64,000 nt of DNA from Drosophila pseudoobscura (GCF_009870125.1 NC_046683.1:1674001-1738000), one strand, 5' to 3'. Positions 37,201 to 49,367 are shown, counted from the stretch's first letter. The notes: generated by a model from the letters alone, not told the origin. Made by a program: numbers and translations.

Positions 37201-39000
37201 ATGGAGACCAGCCTCAAAGGAACATTCTTCGCCACCGATCGATCTTGGTGCGCAATGCAAAACGAGAAACTGAAACCGACTGAAACCAGAAAGGAAGGCC
37301 AGCTTCGGGGTGACGAAGCACCCAATACCCTTTCAGATCGATTGGTATTGCGCTGTGCAAACCATCCTGTGCTGCGCGTCCTTCTCTTCTCAAAGCAATG
37401 ATACTTTCTGCAAGGGTATGAGAAAAGGAAAAACTTTTATCGAAGCCTGTATACCCTCAGCCATAGATTCTGTCCTGCCTGCCCCTCCAGTGTCCTCTTT
37501 CTCGAACTCATCCTCGAGAGTCTCGCTTACTCTCAATTTCTTATTTATGAGAGTGCTCCCAACGATGGCAGCGCTACCCACTGATCTGGGAGCATCAAGG
37601 GTCGATTGGACATGAGAAGCATCTAGATACGTGAGAGGAATTTGGTAGGAATTATGTCTAGAAATTGAGTAATGGGATTTTTGGCAACTGAAATGGCCAA
37701 CATTTAAAGTTTTATGAACCAGTGCCTATAAGTGTTGATTACTTCGGCTCCACAATGATCGTATTATGATTAAATCATTATGAATATTCATGTGAAGGAG
37801 CGGTTGCTCTTCCAGCAGCGCATTCAAAATGTATGCGTGATAGTGACTTTAGGGTGATTTAAGTGAATGATTTTTATTCAACGGTGAGTATTCTTCAGTG
37901 ATTGCCATTCTCTGGTATGTGTGGACCAATGCATGGGTATCTTCTAGTCGGGTTCCTGTTTCGAAAAGTTCTCCTCTCTTTGGGGTAATTTTTTTTCCTC
38001 ATCCTCTGCATTTGTCAACTGGATCTGAAGAGTGTGGTGAGACGCTAGGGGACACCGGGGGCAGGGGGTAGCACTGTGGAGACGCTGTGGCGAAGGGGCC
38101 CCAACAAATTTGTTTCAATTGCCGTTCGTTTCGCTCAGTGGTCCGGCAACTTTTCAATGGCAGTGGGGGGGTGGGGGCCTTTGACAAATGATCGCTGATA
38201 AGAGGCCGAAACGAGGCAGAGAGAGCAGCAAAGAGCAGATTCGAAAACAAATTGAAAGGGAGGACCGTGGGGCAGGCAGTGGGCAGGGGGCAGGGGGCAG
38301 GGGCAAGGGTGCACCATAAGTGGGTCGCGATCGAGTTTCGATCCTAGGAGAGGTCCTAGAATGATCTTCTGGCTGCCTTTCTCTTAGCGCCGCCGGCAGG
38401 TGCAGATCTTATGTGATCGACGGGATCCTTTGCTTATTTATGCTCGGGGCCGCGCCCGGCCCGTTATGGTCTCCTGCAGGAACGGTGGCAGAGGGAGGGG
38501 AAGCTGTGTAGGGCCTGCCCTGCCCTGCCCTGCCGACTGGCGCCAGTTGGATGAGGGCTCCTGCCGCTGTTGTTGCTGCTTCACTTATCTGGCCACCGCC
38601 ATCAGGGTCAACTCAATTCGGCAGTTCTTTTGTTCAGCTCGGATTCAGATTCAGATTCGGGTTTGAGTTTGGGTTTTTCGGTTTTTTGTTGGTTTTTTGG
38701 GTTCTTGGGTTTGAGCTGGTCTTGGAGATCCGTTCAGCTTTTGTGTAACTTGAGAACACTTCATGTGTTGGCTCCGAGGTTGGCTGGACAACGGAGCGAA
38801 CAAAGAGCGCCGAGAGCCGAGAGCCGAGAGTCTGGGGCCGGCCGTGTCAGAAGTTCACACAAAACTTGTGAAGTTCCTTCGTCTTGTGCATCCTGAAGTG
38901 GAGCCTGTCGCGGACTGGAGTGAAGGGCGGCGCCGGAAGCTGTTCAGACAGCGCCTGACCAGCTCCTATCGAGCAATTAGCTGCGACCGACCATTCGACC

Positions 39001-39038
39001 ATCCCATCCATCCATCCATCCATCCATCCATCCATCCA
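39001..39038. repeat. (CATC)n microsatellite
   Basis: About nine CATC tetramers, nearly perfect. Confidence 0.85.
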
Positions 39039-39967
39039 AAGCAGCTGCACTCCGGCATAGGACTGACCCACAATCTATACTCAAAGTCTAGACCAAGGTC
39101 CGGGTTTCGACAATCTAAACGAAAGCATTAGGAAAAAAAAAAACAGAAAAGGCTAGTTTTAGGAGCCGAAGTATGAAATACGCTTGACACGCTTGCATAT
39201 CCAGTTTACTTAGGGATAAATGTAAGCCACAAGTCAAAGATAATCTGCAATAGATTTTAATAGACGTCCGAGCGCACGAGGGAAGCTAGTGAGCCGGGGG
39301 CTGGCTAGTCAAGCAGAGGGCTCTTGCTGATAAGTAGCATTTCATATTAGTATTTTCTTCTTCCGTTAGTACAAACGTTGTAAAGGACTGTTTGGAAATC
39401 CCTTTTTACATATCTCTTTAGGGACCTATAAGTCCAATCTGAATATAGCTTGGCAGTAGATATGCAGGTACTTTGAATCAGATTTTGCAAATATACAAAA
39501 TCTCTGCTATATCTTAGCATTCAATTGATTTCAATGCTTGAACGTCCGTCCCTTGGCTTATAGTGGTAGAAACGCTCTTCTCCGGAAGGGTATCAGGGTG
39601 TAGGGTATATAGGGTATAGGTCAATCTATGTAGATGGGTCAGTCACGATTACTACCCCATTTCGGGGGCACAATCAGCGTCATGCAACATTACAGTGCCT
39701 AAACAATGAAAGGCTTTTAGTGGCCCCCGCAAAAACCCCAAAAAGTAGACACTGCCACACACCCAGCCCGTTCGCACGCAGCCACTAATGACCCACGCAT
39801 CGATCCCGTTTTTTTTTTGTATTTTCACTCCTTTGTGTGTGTGGGATTTGTCCTTAGGTTAGTCCTTCAGGCAAGCTGACACGAGCCAGAGCTGCTCTGG
39901 TCGCTGGATTATTGGTGGACCATTGACTGTGGCCTCGACCGGGGCGAGCAATGTTTCTGAAACGAAA

Positions 39968-42134
39968 ATGCCGCAAGAGAAACGCGTCCACGAGTCCACC
40001 AGGCGGCAACGAGCCCTCGAGACTCTGGTCATCTTCCGTCGGAGTCTCATCTACCAGACGAAGGAATTCTTCCAGAACTCCACCCTCCACGGCGTTCGCT
40101 ACATTGCCGAAACGGGTCGTCCCATCGGTGAGAAGTTCATGTGGTTCTGCTTCACATCGATTGGTGCCGTCACCGCTCTGGTCATCATCATGAGCCTGTG
40201 GGAGAAGTTCCAAACGAATCCGACCATCACCGGTCTGGACACGGACTTTCACAACCAGAATGTCGTCTTTCCCACAACAATTGTCTGCCCAGAGGCGGCC
40301 TTCGATCATGAAAAGTCCTATGCGGCGGTCTACAAAAGTTTGGCGTGAGTACAGCACAGTCCAGTACAGCGATTGAACCGGAAATATCGGCCTTGTGGTA
40401 TATACTTTGCTGCTTCCAAACAGGAACTATGACGATACGCACGCACAGATGTTTGCCCCATTCTTAGAGCTACTCACATCGCTCAACTTCGGCAACATTC
40501 GCGACGCCAAGGTGCTGTCGGAGTCGATACCCAAGGACCAACTGGAGGAGCACACCATCAGGCAGTGGGCGTTCGAGGGCCACATCAGTTGCGAGAATAC
40601 CTTCGTGTCGTGCAAGTATCGCGACGAGGACATACCCTGCTGCGATCACTTCGAGCCCATCTATACGGAGCACGGCTTCTGCTATGCCTTCAACAGTCGC
40701 TTCAAGTCCACGGCCACCGAAGAGTAAGTGTGCATTTTGTCCGTCTTCTGGCCGTTTATCTGGATCTGAGCCAGGATCTTTTGTGTGTTTTAGCATCAAG
40801 ACGGGAGCCCCGCACGATCTCTACGAGACGGACAAGAAGTGGGCCCTCTTCTTTGTGCCCAACAGCACCTCCAGGGTGAGTCCTGAAGGAGAAAGAATAC
40901 GATTTGGGGATACTGAAAATACTAGTCCTGTCTATGTTTGATGACAGATTTTCATCTTTTCGAATGAGGAGTACTTTGGATCGGACTTCAATGCACAGAT
41001 CGACTGGTCCGAGAGCCAGCTGGTGGAGGTGCGGATCTCCAAGAAGAACACCTACACCACGGACGATGCCCGCCAGCTGTCCATCGGCCAGCGAAAGTGC
41101 ATCTTCAGCGATGAGGTGAAGCTCAACTACTTTCCGGACGTGTACACGTTCTCCTCCTGCATGAAGCAGTGCCGCATGAACAAGGCCATCAAGCTGTGCA
41201 AGTGCAATCCACCCTTCTACAAGCCGATAAGTGAGTCAGTCCATAAGTCCGCAGATCCTCCGTAACGGATCCTCCTCTGCCTTCCAGACAACGTTCCCAT
41301 GTGCATGGTCAAGGACTTTGACTGCCTCGACGAGTTCAAGGCGAATATTACCAACATCAAGGACTGCCTGCAATGCGAGCTCAGCTGCTCCAAGACTGTG
41401 TTCAACATTGACAAGCTAATCAAGATGTGAGTGTTCCGTAGTCCTCCCCGTTTGCCGTATTTCCCTCTAATGGTCTGCCTCTCCCAGAATGGATCGACCC
41501 GAGAGTACGGGAGTACTGGTCGAGTTCCTCACATGGCCCATCATCCGCTACAAGCGTGAGGTTCTCTTCGGCTGGGTGGATCTGCTGGTGTCCTTCGGGG
41601 GCATTGCCAGTCTCTTCCTTGGCTTTTCGCTGCTATCTGGCGTTGAGATCATTTACTACTTCACGCTGCGCGCCTGCTGCATGGTCTACAAGAATCGCGT
41701 AAGTTTTCCCAGGACTCCTGCTCCTCTGCTCTGCTCTGCTCCCCTCTAATTCTCCGACTCACTCTCTTTCTGTGCCAGCAAGAGCTATATGAGATCGAGG
41801 AGCGGATTCGTAAAGAGCCTCCCCCATCGATTGATCTCCAGCTGCGGCTCAAGTCGCATTCAACACTGAGGATGGGCACCCCTCCCACCTCGGCGGTGCT
41901 GCAGGTGAAGCCCGTGGGGGAGGGAGGCGGAGGATCTCAGCGAAAACACGAAATGGTTTGTTCTGCAATGCAATTTTTTTTGGTTTTCTTATCTATCTTC
42001 TTTGTCGTTTGCAGAGCTTTTATAACCACACAAAGAATTTGTATCGCAGCCCCAAAGTTTTGCCCGATCATGGGTATGGATCCACCACCATGAAATCTTG
42101 GAAAGCGTCCGATCAGGCACAGTATATTCCTTGA
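39968..42134 (+). CDS. Pickpocket-family DEG/ENaC channel subunit, eight exons
   Basis: Subunit of a trimeric plasma-membrane sodium-permeable channel; fly pickpockets act in taste, pheromone and mechanical sensing. Segments are 39968-40344, 40424-40723, 40794-40875, 40948-41230, 41288-41426, 41488-41698, 41779-41955 and 42015-42134 (1689 nt, 562 aa); all introns are short GT-AG. A cytosolic N-terminus carries LHGVRYI, matching the conserved His-Gly gating motif, then TM1 (FMWFCFTSIGAVTALVIIM, about residues 56-76) and FPTTIVCPE after it. A Cys-rich extracellular domain includes SCMKQCRMNKAIKLCKCNPPF. TM2 carries GGIASLFLGFSLLSGVEIIY with the GxS filter and SxxE. A 99-residue cytosolic tail closes it. 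ATG 39968 has a good context (AAAATG), but the frame is open back to an AG at 39861-39862, so an upstream exon is possible. Of the X-linked members, ppk23 is my best guess, not established. Confidence 0.85.
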
Positions 42135-42154
42135 GTTTCGTGAATTGAAAGCAA

Positions 42155-42310
42155 TCGATAACAGCCTTCGATGACAGCAAAGTAGTATATACCAATCGAT
42201 AACAGCCTTCGATAACAGCACAGTAGTATTTTACTTGAGTTTCGGGAATATTTCGAATCGAAAGACGTCGATAACAGCCTTCGACGATAGCTTGGTCGAT
42301 AACACCGATT
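42155..42310. repeat. CGATA-rich repeats after the ppk stop codon
   Basis: TCGATAACAGCCTTCGA starts at 42155, 42196 and 42268, each time followed by a variant of TGACAGC, and a fourth partial TCGATAACA lies at 42296. TTGAGTTTCG also occurs twice (42131 and 42235), indicating an unequal tandem duplication of about 105 bases. Poly(A) hexamers AATAAA at 42450-42455 and 42486-42491 would place the repeats in the ppk 3' UTR. CGATA clusters are BEAF-32 and DREF targets. Confidence 0.6.
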
Positions 42311-43545
42311 AACACTGGGTGGCAGATAATTGTATTCCTTAAATATCGTACCGCCTGCCCATTTAGGAGGAGGCGTCGCTGCGGAGTGTGAATTTTGAAT
42401 TGCGGTCTTGCTTTTAATTAAATATATATATCATATAAAACTATATCAAAATAAATAACCAACATACCAATACGTACAGCACAGTAATAAAGAACGTACA
42501 TACAAACTATATATTCGGCTCAAAAAATAGTAGAAAAACAGAGTGAAATTGTTTCAGCTGCCGCCACAGGAATACAGGAATGTGCCGCCCGTCGACCGTC
42601 GCCCTCCGCCGGCCGCTCGCCGCCACCAACGATGGATTTTTCTCCCAATTAAACTTCAGTCTTCAGTGCTGCATACTTAGCGGCGGAGTTCAGTGCACTG
42701 TGGGTGCAGACACCCACAGCCCAGACCCAATACAGCCCACCCCACCCCGCTCCACCGCGCAGAGCCAACCACAGACTACCCGCCGCAACCCTCCGCAAAG
42801 CCTTCCAACCAAATTCCCCGGCATTCAGAGCCACAGTTGAGCAAAAGCGAAAAGCATTTTTCAGTTAACATCGTTGCCGGCTCATTGTTAATTCCCCAGC
42901 CATCGTGCCGTAGAAAGAGATGGAGACCAGGGAGCGACATGGAGAGAGAGACAGAGAGAGTGATGACTGCCAACAGGTGGGGGACTGGGTGGGTGGCTGG
43001 CGGTTGTAGTTGTAATTGCAGTTGTAAGCCGCGTAGTACGCGCCGCACACAGTCGTCTGGCGGGAGAGGCAAGCAGGGCAAAGCAGTGGGCAAGGCAAAG
43101 CAGAGCAGAGCATGCAAGCAGTGAAGAGCATGATGGAGGTGAGCCACTGGCATTCAACTCTCTCCGGCCACCCTCGCACCCGCACCCGCATCCCGCCCCA
43201 CCCACCTGTTCCGTAGCACTTTGCATATTTCTGTGAATGAAACCGCCGGATAGTTTGTAAAAGGCAGAGCGGGAGAGCTCTTTGTTGGGCAGCAGAGGCG
43301 GCCACTCGCAGGGATTAAGATGCAGCGATCGCTCCATGGGAACCCCTCTCCAGCGACCGGGGAGTGGGGAGTGGGGAGCGGGGTCGGGATTACCAAGCCA
43401 ACTCCGTCTTTAAATCCAAAAGCAAAAATGGAAGCGAAACCCTGACAACAGAACCAAAGAAAGAAAACCAAACAAAAAAGAAAAACAATTAGGGCCTGTT
43501 AACGGGAATGTTGACGATGCAAACACACACGGCACGCCCTCAACG

Positions 43546-43582
<37 letters not shown>

Positions 43583-43660
43583 ACACATATGCATGTATGT
43601 ATGCATGTATACTCGTACTTAGGCGCATGCATAAATAAATTTAGAAAAGTTAATTGAAAC
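42311..43660. other. ppk downstream region, no further gene
   Basis: An AT-rich stretch with poly(A) signals to about 42500 is followed by GC-richer sequence with GCAGAGCA repeats and GAGA blocks. A (CA)n run lies at about 43549-43576. Frames of up to about 149 codons occur on both strands, but they are compositionally simple and have no recognisable domain. Confidence 0.5.
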
Positions 43661-43718
43661 AAGAGAGGAAGACTGACTGTCTTTCGGGGTACCGAGACTT
43701 TGATACCCTTGCAGATAT
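43661..43718 (+). mobile_element. Fragment of a dispersed repeat (DINE/INE-1-like)
   Basis: AAGAGAGGAAGACTGAC, an inverted-repeat-like CGGGGTACCGAG, then TTTGATACCCTTGCAGAT. The element at 45814 has the same order of parts. I associate the AAGAAAGGA...ATACCCTTGCAGA head with DINE-1-type Helitron remnants in Drosophila; the family name is inference. Confidence 0.4.
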
Positions 43719-44451
43719 ATTTTTTAGTTGCTAGAATTTGTTGTTGCTATTTTCATATATTTCCTATTTCAGGACGTCCAGCTGTTGGAAGTCGAAGATG
43801 CAGAGGCTAGAATTGAGGCACAATTGAATTTTCTCGTGAAGGGCGGCGAAACCCTCGAAAAGAATAATTTAATTCAAAGCAAATAACAAATAGAAGAGAT
43901 AATATCAAAAATGAACAGCATTTCCACACAAATTCAATCGACTGCCTTATGTATGTGTCTAGCTTCATTAGCATTGAAGAGATATGGCCGTACTATTAAG
44001 GCCACACAACTGTCGATGGAGTAAATAACGATATAGTCTTAGAACTCTATAAAATCTATAAAAATATAAACTGAAGCTTTAAAAGGATTGAAATTAATTG
44101 AGACTATTATAGATTGATATTCAGTGATATCATGAATTGATTCGTGCTTCTTTGGAGTAACCACCCTTAAAAGCTAAGCCACACGGCCAAAGATAGAGAG
44201 AGAGAGAGAGAGAAAGGAGAAAGGAGAGAAAAAGAGAGAAAGAGAATTTCCTATCCGTTCAAGGCCAATGAGCGCCACAGCTAGTATCATATAAAAATGG
44301 TGACATTTTCCCCCGCCTGTGGCCTAATATAAAACGAAATAAAGTCAAATGGCATTAATTGATTCAGGATTTGGCCAACATGGAGAGTGAGACTCTTTTG
44401 ACACACTGTGTCTGTGTTTGTGTCTGTGTCTGTGTCTGTGGAGATCTCTTC
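43719..44451. other. AT-rich non-coding stretch
   Basis: Possibly the body of the repeat starting at 43661. It contains a GAGA block at about 44195-44245 and the phrase GCCACACGGCCAAAG, which recurs in similar form near 55919. No gene is seen. Confidence 0.4.
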
Positions 44452-44515
44452 CGCATTCCGCATTCCGTTTTTCGCATTCCGTTTTTCGCATTCCGTTTTT
44501 CGCATTCCGTTTTCC
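44452..44515. repeat. Minisatellite, unit CGCATTCCGTTTTT
   Basis: Four near-perfect copies of a 14-base unit, preceded by a short CGCATTC copy and flanked upstream by a GTCTGT repeat at about 44408-44440. Confidence 0.8.
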
Positions 44516-45092
44516 GTGTACTTAGGCACAGAACCAGGCGCAGAACCCACCAATCAGCTTTGACTGCTGCCCGATGTACACACAACATATTTGCTTTTCA
44601 ATTTGCATTTTTAAAATGGCCCATAAAAGTGTTATAAAGCCTTAATGATACGGCCAAAAACCCAGTTGATTGCCTTTGAAAACTTGCATAAAAAAGAAAA
44701 CCCATTTCAAAACAGGTAACTAATTGAAATTTTAAGAGACTTACTGCAAAGATGTTAATTGTCGTACGAGTAGTAGCCCAAGAAATTTCTTAAAGGCCGG
44801 CATGAAAACAAGGCTGAAAATCTTATTGGATTTGCCGTAGCCTCCACTTTGCATGGATCGTGGTACCTACTTCTCTGTAGAGGAAGTGGCTCTGAATGCG
44901 TGAATAATTGACTATGATTGATCACGTTAGTGATCGCTAGTTTTTCACGCGGATACGCAATGTGCCGCAGGCGGAGCCGGATGCGGACTGACTTTGAAAA
45001 AAACCAAAAAGAAAAAAGAAGAAATGCATGGGGCCGAAGCAGAACAAGAACAACAACAGCAGCAGAAGGGAGGAAAATGGCGGCAAACAAAT
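44516..45092. other. Non-coding stretch
   Basis: No gene and no clear signal; mixed AT-rich sequence with an A-rich patch near 45000. Confidence 0.4.
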
Positions 45093-45160
45093 GAGCAGGA
45101 GCAGGGGCAGGGGCAGGGGGAGGGGCAGGGGGAGGGGCAGGGGGAGGGGCAGCGGCAGCC
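45093..45160. repeat. G-rich minisatellite with quadruplex potential
   Basis: Repeats of GGGGCA and GGGGGAGGGGCA place more than four runs of at least four G on the + strand within 70 bases, fitting the G-quadruplex pattern. A similar smaller tract of GGGCAC/GGGGCA is at about 55405-55430. Confidence 0.8.
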
Positions 45161-45813
45161 AAAAAGGAGGCGGACTGGCTGACGGGGGCGTGGCCTGACA
45201 GGCAGCTTAATTAAGATTGCAAGGATAATGTAGAAATTAAGACACAAAATACCAGAAGAAGAATGAGCAAAGTTTTTAAGTCGCGTCGTAAACTTTTCCG
45301 CCCAGACTCCATCATGCCATCCGGCAGCGGCAATCCGCCCGCTTGCCCCTGAGGGCGGGACGGGACGGGACGAGACGGGGGATGTAAGCAATATTTTACC
45401 AGGATTTTTCCGTGCAACTTCGATTAGGAAACGCCAGCAACAGTGCAGAAAACAAAACATTCGATGAATTTATTGAATTAAATCTTTCAAACACAATGCA
45501 CAAAAATACTGCCACCGAGAAAAAGCCACCAAAATAGAGAGATGCCAGGACCTACATATTCCCTTTCCCCGTTTTGTTGCAGATGACAGAGTGGCAAGAG
45601 CTCTGCTTCCGGTGGGGGACTCTTAGTTGCACTCCCCCACCGACACCCCCACACCCACGCCCACGCCCACGCCGACGCCCACACCCGAAATAAGCTCGGT
45701 TCTGCACTTCCTCTACAACATTGTCTTTTTGGCTCTGGCTCTGGCTCTGGCCCCAACTGAAAGTTGAGTCCTGCAACATAAACATAAACTAAATGCAATG
45801 CAATGCCAAAAAC
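45161..45813. other. Non-coding stretch
   Basis: Contains CGGGACGG repeats at about 45350-45380, CACCCACGCCCACGCC repeats at about 45640-45685 and GGCTCT repeats at about 45728-45752. No protein-like frame. Confidence 0.4.
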
Positions 45814-46016
45814 AAGAAAGGATGACCAGCTTCCGGGTAGCCGGAACTTTGATACCCTTGCAGATCTTCCTTGTTCCGGTAGGATATAGAGAGAACATCT
45901 GCTTAGACAAACAGAATATGTAATGACACATGACATACATACAAATATATGTACATATGTATGTATGTATGATTCTGATGCAAATCGTAATACCCTCTCT
46001 CTGGGGAAGGGTATTT
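45814..46016 (+). mobile_element. Short dispersed repeat, about 200 bp, DINE/INE-1-like
   Basis: Head AAGAAAGGATGACCAG, then a pair of inverted CCGG-containing arms and TTTGATACCCTTGCAGAT, matching the order at 43661. The far end has AATACCCTCTCTC, GGGGA and AGGGTATT, an imperfect hairpin. A (TATG)n run lies inside. Length and parts suit a non-autonomous element; family naming is inference. Confidence 0.4.
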
Positions 46017-46568
46017 AAAAACAAAAGTCAAGTCCACTCGAGTGTCCAACTGTTTGCTCTGTCTCTCTTCTGCACTCTTCTGCTCTGGAACTGTGTGTGT
46101 GCGTGTCTGTGCTTGTTGATGCGTGTGCATGTGATCTGTTTGCTGCGATTAGAAAATGATTTACACCTCTGGCAGAAGCGTCGAGCCAGAGACAGAGACA
46201 GAAACAGAGATAGGGAAGGGGAAGGGGAATGGCATGGAAGGCCTGGCCGATGACTTGGCACCGGTCTGGACAACAGAAGGAGAAGATGCTACAGCTACAG
46301 CTACAGCTGCAGTGGCAGTGGCACAGAGGACCAGGAGCAGCCACTGCATTCTCGTTCTATGCAATTACACATTTTATTATTATTAACGTTAATGTCGCCC
46401 CTGGGATGATGGCACTAACGCCTGCTCCCGGCTCCACATAAAAGGCGCTTATTAATAAGAAATTGCAATAAACTACAAGACATACCAACGCTCACCCTCC
46501 TCCACCCCCCTCCTCTCTGAAGCACACACTCCTATTGTGGTCATGAGCAGGATGCTTCTATGCTTCTA
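46017..46568. other. Non-coding stretch
   Basis: CT- and GACA-rich with (CTACAG)n at about 46290-46312. No gene recognised. Confidence 0.4.
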
Positions 46569-46652
46569 GTGCAAGGTAAGTCTCTCTCATCCGCTCTCTC
46601 TTTCTCCAGTACTTGGCCGAACGTCGCTCACTGAGATGACCTTACCTTGCAC
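46569..46652. other. Long-arm hairpin, possible small-RNA precursor
   Basis: GTGCAAGGTAAG (46569-46580) is perfectly complementary to CTTACCTTGCAC (46641-46652). Further in, TCTCA (46585-46589) pairs with TGAGA (46632-46636) after a 4-by-4 internal loop. The fold is about 84 nt, in the size range of insect miRNA precursors, but the terminal loop of about 40 nt is long. It could equally be a repeat footprint. Confidence 0.3.
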
Positions 46653-48890
46653 GAGTGTGTACCCTGGCACAGGCACGCTGGCGCTTAGGCAAGCAACAGC
46701 TGGTGGTGAGAGAGAGAGAGAGAGAGAGCAGAAGCAGCAGAAACAGCTGGCAGAAGAAAGTCACCCGCTGCTACTGCCGTTCTCCTTCCAATTCCAATTC
46801 CCCTTCCCCTTCCATTCGCCCCACTCCAGCACTGCACCTTCTCGTTGCTGGATTAAAAGTAAATCAAGCTGGCGACGTCGACGCTCCACATATTTTATTA
46901 AGCTGGAAACCAGTAATAAAGTAGGAAGCTCGCTGCCAGCTGCAGCTCGCTCTCACAAACCGTCGAAAGAGAAAGAGAGTGTGCTGCTCAAGAGTGCACT
47001 CTCTCAGTGGCGTTACATTCGCCTGCTCGCTGCACAGTGGAAGAAATAACGTCATTTTGAGCTGCCTTTGTAACAAACGGATGTGCGCATAGTGAAAATC
47101 CAACTAAGAACTGTTTAAAAGGTGGTTTCAAGGGTGTACCCGGATTCGACAAAGACAATAGAGCATACAAGTTACATATTTCCAGGTACCGTAAGTAATG
47201 ATTAATTTATATTTTTGTAGACGAAATTATCATCCACTTGGGATAGCAGTACCGAATAATTAAATCTACAAAAAATATACGGCCTATCCCTGAAGAATTA
47301 ATCTTTGTGTTAAGTGCTTCAGTGCTTCATGTCCCTCCCCCCATATACATTTACAGTGCAATTCATTTAAGGAATAAATAATAAATGAATGGGGGTATCG
47401 TACTGCACATGATGCCACTTGCCTTTGAAAACAATCCATTGTTGTGACAGTTTGGATATTTCTCCCACTGTGCGCACTGGCCGCCCTCCCTGTGATGGGG
47501 TTGCAGTTGGTTGTAACGTAATGTTGGGACATCTCTGCTCCTCTCCGCTCTGCTCTGCTCTGCTCCGGCCCCATGCTAGAACCGAACCTGCACGCGCAAA
47601 AGTTCTTAAAGGGCAGTGACGCATTTAATGCGAAACGGGGAAACGGGCGCCAGGAATCCGTAGCCACAGGGATTCGTATTGCGAATGGGATTTGTAATGT
47701 TCTTTATCATCTTTTCTTTGCTACCGATCCGGCCCTGACTCTCCCTCTGTCTTAGGCCCGAAATGTGTGTCTGACTAATGCCGGTTTATCTTCTACGTTA
47801 CGTTGCGTATACGTAATATGCCGAAACTCTCTCTCTCTCTTTCGCTCTCTGCTGATGTTTGCTGAAGAGAGTAGAGCGCGCGCGTCGCTAGCTGGTCGTG
47901 TTGGACGGACTGACTGCTGCCTGATGCCTGATGCCTGCTGCTGCATGATGCCTCCTCCTGTAAGCGCTGTTCATGTTGTTTGTTTGTTTGTTCGCTCGTT
48001 CGTTTGTTTGTCAGACTCAGCCTCAGCCTCAGCCACAGCTTGCTGCTTGTTCTTGTTCCTTCTGCACTCTATTCGCATACAAAAACACACTCACATAGCC
48101 ACAGGCACTGAGAGAAAAAAGCTCTAGACAATGTAATGATTACAGAAGAATTACAGAGAATTTCCTGTATAAGTTTGATAGAATAGAAAAGTGGTTCTGT
48201 CGTAGAAGAAACATATAAACATTTCTCAGTCTTTGATCGTTCCTTGAGTGATCTGTAATATTTAGATTCTTGGCAGAGAACATATAGGTTTAGACACATT
48301 TAATATATGGTCTAAGGTTAAGCGCTTAGCACAGTCCCTGTCTCATATTTTAGTCCTGCTTAAAGTTCTCAATAATTGAAAATATGTCCTTACTGGGTCT
48401 CGAAAGTGGTTTGATTTGGGCTTTTAATATGAGAAATTCGACCAAGCTGTAGTTAGAACTATAAATATGTATTTCTCTCGGTGTATGCATGAGCCGCAGT
48501 TGCATGCAGCCGCAGTTGATTCTGGTGCTGGTGCTGGTGCTGCTGCTGCTGCCGCATGCGGCATCGCTGGAGTCGCCTCTGCCACAGTTGAATTTGTGTG
48601 CTGGTCGCGTGAGGACGTGCATATCTTGCCGCACGAAAGAAAAAATCCGAAACAGAGTTGTGTTTTTGTCCACGTTCGTTTCGTTTCGTTTCGTTTCGTT
48701 TCGCTCGCGATTCGTTTTCGATTTCGATTTCGGTTCGCGCTCTGTAGAGGAGCTTACAGACTGATAGCAAGACTCAGAGCCAGGCTTAGGGCCCCCGACC
48801 CGGCCCGAACCGAACCGAACCGAACCGAGCTGGCGCTGGCTTCGTGGCGGCGATCTTCGGGGCGACAAAAACAACAACTAAAGAGTGAAC
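46653..48890. other. Non-coding, microsatellite-rich
   Basis: (GA)n at about 46707-46728, CCATTCC-type repeats at about 46780-46825, (TTTG/TTCG)n at about 47975-48010, GGTGCT repeats at about 48522-48550, (TTTCG)n at about 48681-48705 and (CCGAA)n at about 48803-48828. The later part may be promoter DNA of the exon at 49368. Confidence 0.45.
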
Positions 48891-49367
48891 GTTCTTTCCA
48901 GTTCTGCAACAACAACTGCAACAACAGCAGCAACAACAACAACAACAACAAGAAAAAGTGAAATATTACATTTTAATTTTGTGCCTACCACCCAACTCCC
49001 ACCACATCCCCCCGCATTACCCTTGAGGAGCGCAAATGCATTTTCAGTTTCTCTCCAAATCCGCAAATACGAATCCGCATCCGTATCTGTGTCTCGGTCC
49101 GTGTCCGCGTGTCCGCGTATCCGCGCGTGTGTGTGTGCGGTTCTTTTTTTCCTGATTTTTGTTTTAGTGCCAAAACTAGTTTCGAGTTAATTGAATATTT
49201 TTTTTTCGTATTTTTCGTTCGTATTTCGTATTTTCGGTCCATTCCTGCACGCTGCAGAGAGAGAGAGAGAGACGCCACGCAGAGGCAGCAGCAGCGGCAG
49301 CGGCAGAGGCAGATGCTGAGGCCAGAGGCAGTGGCAAGAGCCCAGACCAGAAGCTAATTTGCACAAA

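Larger units (their letters stand above)
36132..39862. other. Non-coding region between Mdh copy 2 and the ppk gene
   Basis: No protein-like frame. Contents: an inverted pair of ATACCCTT(T/G)CAGA elements around 37327-37420, a (GGAC)n block, several GGGGGCAG repeats at about 38050-38310, GATTCAGATTC/GGTTT repeats at about 38640-38710, a (CATC)n block, and GGGTATAGGGT repeats at about 39590-39620. The last 80 bases are T-rich and could be intron of the ppk gene. Confidence 0.5.

Noticed and set aside
39951..40193. Open frame starting MFLKRKCRKRN
   Set aside because: Overlaps the first ppk exon in a different frame; only the other frame encodes LHGVRYI, TM1 and FPTTIVC.
42580..43337. Several frames of 86-149 codons on both strands
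   Set aside because: Overlapping, compositionally simple, and without domain or intron structure.
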